A DNA stretch of 8,991 nucleotides from Acidobacteriaceae bacterium (GTDB lineage: Bacteria > Acidobacteriota > Terriglobia > Terriglobales > Acidobacteriaceae), in assembly GCA_003156235.1 (NCBI GenBank), contig PMGP01000447.1:5663-14653 (forward strand), given 5' to 3'. The notes below the pieces were generated by a model. The model had not been told where the DNA came from. It saw nothing but the letters and a program-made list of their open reading frames with translations, and ran no database searches. Each line of letters begins with the position of its first letter. Position 1 is the first letter of the stretch. A program made the translations under genes and the position numbers. Below, piece after piece: positions 1 through 5,394 of the stretch.

Positions 1-433
<433 letters not shown>

Positions 434-468
434 ACAGCCTGAATTAAACCCAGATCCCGTCCCCTCCC

Positions 469-507
469 GAACCGGAAAGAACTCCTCTCTTTCCGGTTCA
501 TGTTTTT
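469..507 (+). terminator. Rho-independent terminator after the ABC ATPase gene
   Basis: A perfect 12-bp inverted repeat pairs GAACCGGAAAGA (469-480) with TCTTTCCGGTTC (488-499) around a 7-base loop. It is followed by ATGTTTTTCC, which supplies a short T-run. It starts 36 bp after the ABC stop codon and ends about 75 bp before the next start. It therefore separates the ABC gene from the downstream regulator gene. The stem has mixed base composition and perfect pairing, so chance is unlikely. Confidence 0.88.
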
Positions 508-560
508 CCCTCTATCGCCGATGAAACTTCTGTAGGCTTAGGAACCATTATCTGAGCTAC

Positions 561-565
561 GGAGG
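561..565 (+). promoter_or_regulatory. Ribosome binding site that selects a TTG start
   Basis: GGAGG lies 9 bases before the TTG at 575. The in-frame ATG at 584 would be 18 bases away, which is too far, so the TTG is the better start. I found no convincing -35/-10 pair in the 60 bases upstream. Confidence 0.7.
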
Positions 566-574
566 CGAAGCACG

Positions 575-1513
575 TTGATAGCCATGCAGAGCGTTGCTCA
601 GTACCAGCCTTCCGTCCCCGGCCTCACCCTTGTGGGTGTCGAGGCGCCTCCTGAAATGCAGCCCGTGGGAGTCAGCGCCGCATGGCGTAAATTGCTGATG
701 CAGGCTCAAATGGCCGCGCCCTATGTGCAGTTGGCCACCATCGAGGGTGAACACGGCGCAGGCAAGCAAACCCTGGCACACTATCTCTTCAGCCGCTCCC
801 CTCTGGCCGGTGGCAGCTTTCAGCGGCGCGATGCCCGCGAATGGCTGGTTTCCGACGCCGATCCGGCCACCCTGGCGGGTTTCACCTATTTGGATCGTGT
901 GGACCTGCTCGCCCCTCCCGGTCAGGGTCTGCTGCTGAGTGTACTTAAATCCCTCCAGGACCGTCCGCAGGGACGCGCCGTCCTGCTGGCCTCCTCCCAA
1001 ACCTCGCTGCGCCAGATGGCCTCCCAGGGCTTGATGCTGCCCGATCTGGCCTTCCGCCTCACCGCCGTCCGCTTTGGCATCCCACCCCTGCGCCAGCGCC
1101 GCGAAGACATCGCCCCCCTGGCACAGGCCCTGCTGGACCGCATTTGCACCCGCTACCAGCAGCGCCCCGTCCTCATGGCTCCCGGCACTCTGGCCCGTCT
1201 GCTCCAGCACAGTTGGCCGGGAAACGTGCGCGAGCTGGCCTCCGTCCTCGAAACCGCCCTGCTGGAGGCCGTCAATGGCATCATCCGCCCCGACGACCTG
1301 GCTCTCCCCTCCGGCCTTGAAGCCCCCACCGAGCTGCATCAGGGTCCGGCTATGCACTCTGACAGACTCAACCTGGACGCCGTCGTTCAGCATCACGTGC
1401 AGTACGTTCTGGACCTCAATCGCGGCAACAAGCTCCGCGCAGCCCGCCAGCTCGGCATCAGCCGCTCCACCCTCTACCGCATCCTCGGCAACGAAAATAT
1501 CCTCACGCATTGA
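575..1513 (+). CDS. NtrC-like AAA+ regulator with Fis-type HTH, lacking the GAFTGA loop
   Basis: This 312-residue protein is a cytoplasmic DNA-binding regulator built on the bacterial enhancer-binding-protein plan, without an N-terminal receiver or GAF sensor domain. An AAA+ domain spans about residues 30-245. It shows a Walker A-like GEHGAGKQ (58-65), a degenerate Walker B TYLDRV (104-109, Arg where the catalytic Glu normally sits), the FRL arginine-finger region (160-162), PPLRQRREDI (170-179) and the sensor II segment WPGNVREL (214-221). A Fis-like helix-turn-helix follows at about 266-305 (RAARQLGISRSTLYRIL). Walker A and B are only about 40 residues apart, against roughly 65-70 in NtrC relatives, and the GAFTGA sigma-54 contact loop is absent. 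Sensor I also reads ASSQTSL in place of AATN. From these losses I infer a sigma-54-independent regulator, perhaps with weak or no ATPase activity; TyrR is a precedent for an NtrC-type protein without GAFTGA. The TTG start is chosen for its GGAGG at 561. The gene stands alone behind a terminator, so its targets are unknown. Confidence 0.9.
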   Translation: MIAMQSVAQYQPSVPGLTLVGVEAPPEMQPVGVSAAWRKLLMQAQMAAPYVQLATIEGEHGAGKQTLAHYLFSRSPLAGGSFQRRDAREWLVSDADPATLAGFTYLDRVDLLAPPGQGLLLSVLKSLQDRPQGRAVLLASSQTSLRQMASQGLMLPDLAFRLTAVRFGIPPLRQRREDIAPLAQALLDRICTRYQQRPVLMAPGTLARLLQHSWPGNVRELASVLETALLEAVNGIIRPDDLALPSGLEAPTELHQGPAMHSDRLNLDAVVQHHVQYVLDLNRGNKLRAARQLGISRSTLYRILGNENILTH

Positions 1514-1530
1514 GAGATGCCGAGCAGCAC

Positions 1531-1601
1531 GCTTCAATCCCAACCCGCCGCCAGAAGCTGCAATCCTGACCCGCCGCCAGAAGCTCCAATCCTGACCCGC
1601 C
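1531..1601. repeat. 26-bp direct tandem repeat, about 2.7 copies
   Basis: Three consecutive copies begin at 1531, 1557 and 1583. Each starts GCTNCAATCC and continues through ACCCGCC(GCCAGAA). Copies 1 and 2 are full 26-mers that differ at three positions. Copy 3 stops after 19 bases. The array lies 18 bp after the stop codon of the regulator gene, in the convergent spacer, and has no open frame that I would call a gene. It is most simply a short slippage-type minisatellite; a binding-site array is a weaker possibility. Confidence 0.85.
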
Positions 1602-1653
1602 AAGGCGCGTCCGCTTTCATACAAGACGTGTCCACCCTAAAACCGATGCCGTA

Positions 1654-1686
1654 GGCAGCGCGCTCTTCGGCCTCCTGCGCGCTACC
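1654..1686. other. GC-rich inverted repeat in the convergent spacer
   Basis: AGCGCGC (1657-1663) pairs with GCGCGCT (1677-1683) around a 13-base loop. One mismatch further out, a GG/CC pair (1654-1655 with 1685-1686) extends the stem. No T-run follows on either strand, so it is not a canonical intrinsic terminator. It lies between two convergent genes and could still act as a transcript end or stability element. A chance GC-rich pairing is also possible. Confidence 0.4.
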
Positions 1687-1709
1687 GCTGTTTACAGATG
1701 TAAACGCGG
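1685..1709. other. Near-perfect palindrome, operator-like or hairpin
   Basis: The core GTTTACAGATGTAAAC (1690-1705) is a 7-bp perfect inverted repeat around GA. CCGC (1685-1688) and GCGG (1706-1709) extend it to 11 pairs with one bulged T at 1689. The AT-rich core stands out from its GC-rich surroundings. The shape suits either a dimeric regulator site or a hairpin 35 bp past the stop of the minus-strand gene at 1744. No T-run follows on either strand, which argues against a simple intrinsic terminator. It shares bases 1685-1686 with the inverted repeat to its left. Confidence 0.55.
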
Positions 1710-1743
1710 CAAGGGCGGCTCGGAGGACGGCTTGCGGGAGAGC

Positions 1744-2337
1744 TTAAGAAGGCTTCCTGGGTTCCAGTTGGGATACGAGTTGGTCAAAAGCCCGTGGGAG
1801 ATCAACGAAAGGATAGCGCCTTTCCGTTGTAGAAGCGTCCGGCGAATACATTTTGAGGAGTCCAACGCGGGTTTCAACGTCATACTCTCCGAGGGCATCA
1901 TCAAGGAGTAAATACCCGATTTGCTTCCAATCTGCATCAACCTCTCGAAAGGAAGGAATAAACAATCGGATGCCTGCGATCTTGCCATTATCAAGCAGGG
2001 AAAACTGGACCTCCTCCGGTCGAGCCTGCTTGCCTCTAAACTCAATTACATTGAGAGGAGTTCGACGCGGACGAAAAGCCGTCACTTGCCAACGAGAGAG
2101 TGTCGGCGCAGCGTTAACCAGCGAGGCGACGGCGGGGAAGGAGCCCTTTATTCCGCCAGCACTGATTACAAATTCTCTTTTCGTCTGCTTAGGACCAAAT
2201 TCAAATGTTATGTGCGGGTCAATCTTTTGCAGTTCGGCTGCGAGCGAATCGAAGACTCGCTCCCGATCTGCTTCAAAATCATGAAGTGCCTCTTGATTTC
2301 GAATAAACCAATCCCAGAAGCCTTCTAGAACAGTCAT
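1744..2337 (-). CDS. Hypothetical protein of 197 residues, low GC, family not recognised
   Basis: I do not recognise a named family. The frame is complete, from ATG (2335-2337) to TAA (1744-1746), with AGGAG (complement of 2342-2346) four bases before the ATG, a tight but usable spacing. The protein has no signal peptide or membrane segment, so it is probably cytoplasmic. The N-terminus is acidic and aromatic (MTVLEGFWDWFIRNQEAL, then DFEADRERVFDSL). A likely beta-rich core follows, with FEFGP and REFVISAGGIKGSFPAV at about residues 45-70 and WQVTAFRPRR near 83-92. The end is mixed alpha/beta, with a DLPRAFDQLVSQL helix. Orderly hydrophobic alternation and the good ribosome binding site argue for a real protein. 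Its GC (about 45% in one sampled 60-base stretch) is well below the neighbouring ABC and regulator genes, which suggests later acquisition. It converges on the regulator gene and has no obvious operon partner. Small, lone, acidic cargo-type proteins include immunity proteins, but no toxin gene is visible beside it, so I do not call it one. Confidence 0.82.
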   Translation of the reverse strand: MTVLEGFWDWFIRNQEALHDFEADRERVFDSLAAELQKIDPHITFEFGPKQTKREFVISAGGIKGSFPAVASLVNAAPTLSRWQVTAFRPRRTPLNVIEFRGKQARPEEVQFSLLDNGKIAGIRLFIPSFREVDADWKQIGYLLLDDALGEYDVETRVGLLKMYSPDASTTERRYPFVDLPRAFDQLVSQLEPRKPS

Positions 2338-2632
2338 TTTGCTCCTTCTCTGTGACGTTCTCCGTCAATTCGCAGTGGTTCCTTTTTCACCAAGGAATGA
2401 AGGAGGAAAGAATATCGACAGCACCGTCTACCAGGCCATCTACGACTCCTGCACCTGTTTCCTCTGCTTGGCATGTGTGTAGATTAATGCATCAGGATTG
2501 CCCTCGGCCATCAACCCCGGTTCAGATTCCACAGCCCTCCTCGCCGGCTCCCAACTCGCTGGAGGCCCCGGTTTCGCCCAAGACAAGCTGCCCCGCCGAA
2601 GTTCTTCGGCGGGGCAAAAGGCCGTCCCATCC
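2338..2632. other. Intergenic spacer without a supported gene
   Basis: This 295-bp spacer lies between two minus-strand genes. It should hold the promoter and leader of the 1744-2337 gene, but I see no strong -35/-10 pair. Its left end carries that gene's ribosome binding site and a small 6-bp inverted repeat (TTCCTT 2379-2384 with AAGGAA 2392-2397). Its right end holds the strong hairpin at 2590-2615. Plus-strand frames stay open for stretches here but lack a ribosome binding site and recognisable protein character, so I leave them uncalled. Confidence 0.6.
2590..2615 (-). terminator. Strong GC hairpin after the cysteine-rich gene, probable terminator
   Basis: GCCCCGCCGAA (2590-2600) and TTCGGCGGGGC (2605-2615) form a perfect 11-bp stem with a 4-base loop. 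It lies 17 bp past the TGA of the minus-strand gene ending at 2633, where a terminator is expected. In the minus-strand direction the stem is followed by AGCTTGTCTT, which is only modestly T-rich, so this is a weak-tail intrinsic terminator or a 3'-end stabilising stem. The first gene beyond it on the same strand starts 250 bp further on. Confidence 0.65.
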
Positions 2633-5095
2633 TCATTTGCTGCCCAACTTGCAGGAGAGAATGTGCTGTTCTTTCACCTCCTGATTGCACTTGGCCATGC
2701 CGCCGGGGGAACAATAATAATTGCCCGGCAGGCAAGCGAAAATGACCTTGCTGGAGACGCCGCCGCAATAGCATCCAGCTTTATTCAGCTCCTGGTCGAT
2801 GGCCGGCGGCACCAGCGGGGTGCAGCTTGTGATCACACCATTCTTCAAGATGACATTGCACAAGCCCAACATCCCCACGGGGCAGAGATAATCGTGGTTA
2901 ATGAGTAACCCCAAAAACCCTGCCGACCCTGAATTTCGCTGACACCCTCCACCTGTCAATGTGCGGTCGGCGGATTCCTCTTCCTTGGGAAGCATACCCG
3001 GATCGCAACTCTTAATCCCCGACAGCGCGTTGGCGTTCAGGGCATTCTGACACGTCTGGTACGTCATGATCTTCCCGCAGATCATTTTGTTTCCGTCGAC
3101 CGTGCAACCCTCGCTCAGCAATTGTTGCTTTGCGCCGCCCTGGGCTCCTTTTTCAATGCCTGCTTCAGGCTGGAAGTCGCGTACACAGGTGGTTCCGGCA
3201 TGGCATCCAAAATCGATTCCGCCGGGCGGCAGGTCAACGGCCAACTGCGGAAACCATACGATCCAATCCCAGGTCTGCGACCATACGGCCAAATCGACAG
3301 CCAGTTGCGCGTCAATTCCGGGCGTAAGCGTGAAGCCGAGATTGTAGACCGGGTTGCCGAAGCTGAAATGGCTGTCAAACTTCTTGTTCTTGTCAGTGCC
3401 GAGGGAGAAGGTCTGCCCCGTCGAAGAGACGTTGATCTGCTTATTCCAGACTTCATCATTCAGCGTGAACTGCAATTTGTTGGAGTGGAGATTGATGTTT
3501 ACGGCGGGAAAGACCTTTCCGCTCACAACCCCGAAGTCCAGCAGGCCGCCGAGAAAATCAAACTGATCGAACTTATAGACGGTATTGATGCCACCTGAGC
3601 CCGGCGCCGGAGGGTTGAAGTGACCTCCTTGATAGGGCGGCGGCAGCAAATCCGTGAAATCCAGGGTAGGGGAGAATTTTATTTCCTGGCTGCCGATGAC
3701 CGGCAGGTTGAAATCTACGCCGGCATCGGCGCCCACCTGGGCAACCAGCTCCTTGCCGTCAAAGATTTGATCGTGTTCCAGGCCCGTGGATTGAAACTGC
3801 GCGATGGAGTCTGCAACAGACTTAAACTCGGCGGGCTCGAAGTCGGCGGTGAGACTGGCATCGGCGGTTTGGTTGGGATGAACCACGTTATGGTATTTCA
3901 GATGCGTCTGGATGGGGAATCGCAGGCCGAAGCCATAATTGAAGCCCGCGAAAAGCCTGACGCTATAGGTGGAGGAGCAGCCGACCACGCACCAGTTGAC
4001 GGTTGTATCGACCTCCAGGCTCCACTCGTAATCATGGCCCAGCGTAAAACCGGTCAGGTAGATATAGCTTCCCAAATCGACATCGCTCGTCTGAGCAGTG
4101 GTGTTATTGGGTGAAGCGGGAGCGGCTTGCGCGTGAAAATTCGCGGACGGCTCCACCACCAGCATTTTCGGGAATTGCGCATTGGCCGCTCCGCTTTCGG
4201 GGATTGTCACGTGCAACAATTGCTTCCCCGTGGCCATCTCCTGCGCGTTCGGCGAGATGCGCAGCACATTGGGTGCATGCGCGTATTTCGATGAGTCCAG
4301 CTTGTAAACAAAGGCCGTCTGCTCCACGCGCTGCACCGAGGAGTTGATGATCTCTGCCTTGAGCTGATCGTCGTTCAGATTGCTGATGCGCGCGACTTCG
4401 GCCGCGCCTAGCTGAGCCGTCAGGGTTGCTCGCTGCTTGGGGTCGGCGAAGTTCTTGCGCAGGTCGGCGATGTGCTGATTTGCCTCGGCGTCAGCCTGCG
4501 CCGACCTCTGCTGATAGGCGGCGATTGCCGCCTGGCGCTTGACCGGGTCGGCAACATAACGCGCGTGGCCGGGCGTGGCGAATTCCGCCGCGCGCTGGCT
4601 GGCCGATTCTTTTGTGAAACAAGCGACGCCCGCCTGCGCTAGCTGGGCCTGCACGCCGGGTTCGGCGCATTTGCCCGGCAAAATCCGGTAGCTCAGCACG
4701 TGATGAAGGACGAGACCCTGATCGACTTCGCTGATCTCGCTCGTGTCCTCCTTCACTTCCACATTTTTCGGCATCGCGCGCAGGCGCAACGCAATGTTGA
4801 ACAAGGCTTTTGGATTGTTGAGCACTGGAGTGAAATCCAGCGGAACATTTCCCAGCGTAATCTGCGGCCTGGAACGGACATCCTCGATCTTGTATTGCCG
4901 TACAACATGCAGCCGCTGCATTGTTGTGGCGTGATCTTCGCCACGCAGGATGACGGAGTTCGGCAGTGCGCGCTCTCCGGTATCACGGGGTTGCGCAGCT
5001 CTGTTTTGTGCAAACGCCTGTCCTGACGCTGCAAGAACTGCAAGAAACGCTACAGCGCGCATGGTCAAACGGCGCGTTGGATTGGGGATCCTCAT
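2633..5095 (-). CDS. Secreted cysteine-rich protein of 820 residues, family not recognised
   Basis: I do not recognise a named family. The start at 5095 is chosen because AAGGAG (complement of 5104-5109) lies 8 bases upstream and the product then opens with a clean signal peptide. That peptide has Arg residues at 2, 8, 9 and 13, a hydrophobic core AVAFLAVLAAS (14-24), and AFA before Gln30 as the cleavage site. An in-frame ATG at 5167 would add 24 residues with no ribosome binding site and would bury the signal. After a linker comes an alpha/beta region (about 60-150), then an Ala/Gln-rich, probably helical region (about 163-255). A long Asp/aromatic, beta-rich middle follows (about 340-630) with WCVVGC and repeated F-x-F patterns. 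The tail (631-815) holds 16 cysteines and includes a 57-residue tandem repeat. No lipobox, transmembrane anchor or catalytic motif is evident. An exported, disulfide-stabilised, surface or extracellular protein is the likely role; its function is unknown. It is monocistronic and divergent from the DUF885 gene. Confidence 0.85.
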   Translation of the reverse strand: MRIPNPTRRLTMRAVAFLAVLAASGQAFAQNRAAQPRDTGERALPNSVILRGEDHATTMQRLHVVRQYKIEDVRSRPQITLGNVPLDFTPVLNNPKALFNIALRLRAMPKNVEVKEDTSEISEVDQGLVLHHVLSYRILPGKCAEPGVQAQLAQAGVACFTKESASQRAAEFATPGHARYVADPVKRQAAIAAYQQRSAQADAEANQHIADLRKNFADPKQRATLTAQLGAAEVARISNLNDDQLKAEIINSSVQRVEQTAFVYKLDSSKYAHAPNVLRISPNAQEMATGKQLLHVTIPESGAANAQFPKMLVVEPSANFHAQAAPASPNNTTAQTSDVDLGSYIYLTGFTLGHDYEWSLEVDTTVNWCVVGCSSTYSVRLFAGFNYGFGLRFPIQTHLKYHNVVHPNQTADASLTADFEPAEFKSVADSIAQFQSTGLEHDQIFDGKELVAQVGADAGVDFNLPVIGSQEIKFSPTLDFTDLLPPPYQGGHFNPPAPGSGGINTVYKFDQFDFLGGLLDFGVVSGKVFPAVNINLHSNKLQFTLNDEVWNKQINVSSTGQTFSLGTDKNKKFDSHFSFGNPVYNLGFTLTPGIDAQLAVDLAVWSQTWDWIVWFPQLAVDLPPGGIDFGCHAGTTCVRDFQPEAGIEKGAQGGAKQQLLSEGCTVDGNKMICGKIMTYQTCQNALNANALSGIKSCDPGMLPKEEESADRTLTGGGCQRNSGSAGFLGLLINHDYLCPVGMLGLCNVILKNGVITSCTPLVPPAIDQELNKAGCYCGGVSSKVIFACLPGNYYCSPGGMAKCNQEVKEQHILSCKLGSK
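2651..2944 (-). repeat. Tandem 57-residue cysteine repeat within the secreted protein
   Basis: Within the protein starting at 5095, Cys718, Cys738, Cys746 and Cys758 recur exactly 57 residues later as Cys775, Cys795, Cys803 and Cys815. The shared pattern is GC-x19-C-x7-C-x11-C. The third Cys of each copy is followed by Asn, and each copy ends I-x-S-C (VITSC and HILSC). The second copy has two extra cysteines (777 and 788). A degenerate earlier unit may lie at 664-697 (C-x8-C-x8-C-x14-C, ending GIKSC). Outside the cysteines the copies are well diverged, so this is an old duplication of a small disulfide module. Confidence 0.8.
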
Positions 5096-5103
5096 GTCAA
5101 TTT

Positions 5104-5109
5104 CTCCTT
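5104..5109 (-). promoter_or_regulatory. Ribosome binding site of the cysteine-rich secreted protein
   Basis: The minus strand reads AAGGAG here, 8 bases before the ATG at 5093-5095. It decides between this start and the in-frame ATG 72 bases further upstream. Confidence 0.8.
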
Positions 5110-5381
5110 TTGAGATCGCTTCTGGCGCGAAATGAGCGGTCACCATAAAGCCAATACGTAACGGCATAAATCAACAATCGAGGAACACAGACAAACTACT
5201 CCTTGCATACAGATGATGCGCGAATGGCTCTGGAGATTTATTGTTTTTTATACTCATAATGCGGGCAAATTTCCCTGTCCGCCAGTGTGGCATCTCTTGG
5301 CAGCGATCCAAAACAATCCAGAAAGATGGGCGCAATCTTCTACACTGATGGGAGGACGATTTTCCCCTTTGATTCCACACT

Positions 5382-5385
5382 GAGG
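5382..5385 (+). promoter_or_regulatory. Weak ribosome binding site supporting a TTG start for the DUF885 gene
   Basis: GAGG lies 9 bases before the TTG at 5395. Alternative upstream starts, ATG at 5326 and GTG at 5287, lack a comparable site. The choice also gives a signal peptide of normal length. Confidence 0.5.
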
Positions 5386-5394
5386 TCCGCTCCT

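Larger units (their letters stand above)
5096..5394. other. Divergent intergenic region, probable back-to-back promoters
   Basis: This 299-bp region separates the minus-strand secreted-protein gene from the plus-strand DUF885 gene and must carry both promoters. Its centre (about 5233-5260) is clearly AT-rich, with TTTATTGTTTTTTATACT followed by CATAAT (5255-5260), a possible -10 element on the plus strand. No matching -35 is obvious at the right distance, so I do not fix a promoter. On the minus strand, TTGTCT (complement of 5187-5192) followed 18 bases later by TTTATG is a weak candidate. Open frames through this stretch have no ribosome binding site and look like noise. Confidence 0.5.

Noticed and set aside
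1531..1601. Possible CRISPR array
   Set aside because: The 26-bp units are directly adjacent with no unique spacers, so this is a plain tandem repeat. No cas gene is present.
557..1624. Long minus-strand open frame of 355 codons opposite the regulator gene
   Set aside because: It is Gly/Gln/Ala-rich with no family features. It is the antisense of a high-GC gene whose AAA+ and HTH motifs are unmistakable on the plus strand.
2375..2482. Short plus-strand frame ending in a Cys-rich stretch (NIDSTVYQAIYDSC and following)
   Set aside because: It has about 35 codons, a GTG start without a ribosome binding site and no recognisable relative. I considered it as a decayed gene remnant but cannot support that.
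2498..2908. Plus-strand frame across the spacer and the 3' end of the cysteine-rich gene
   Set aside because: Its second half is antisense to the secreted protein. It runs through the perfect hairpin at 2590-2615 and has no credible start.
5171..5380. Minus-strand 69-codon frame in the divergent spacer
   Set aside because: It lacks a ribosome binding site and protein-like character, and it would occupy the expected promoter region of both flanking genes.
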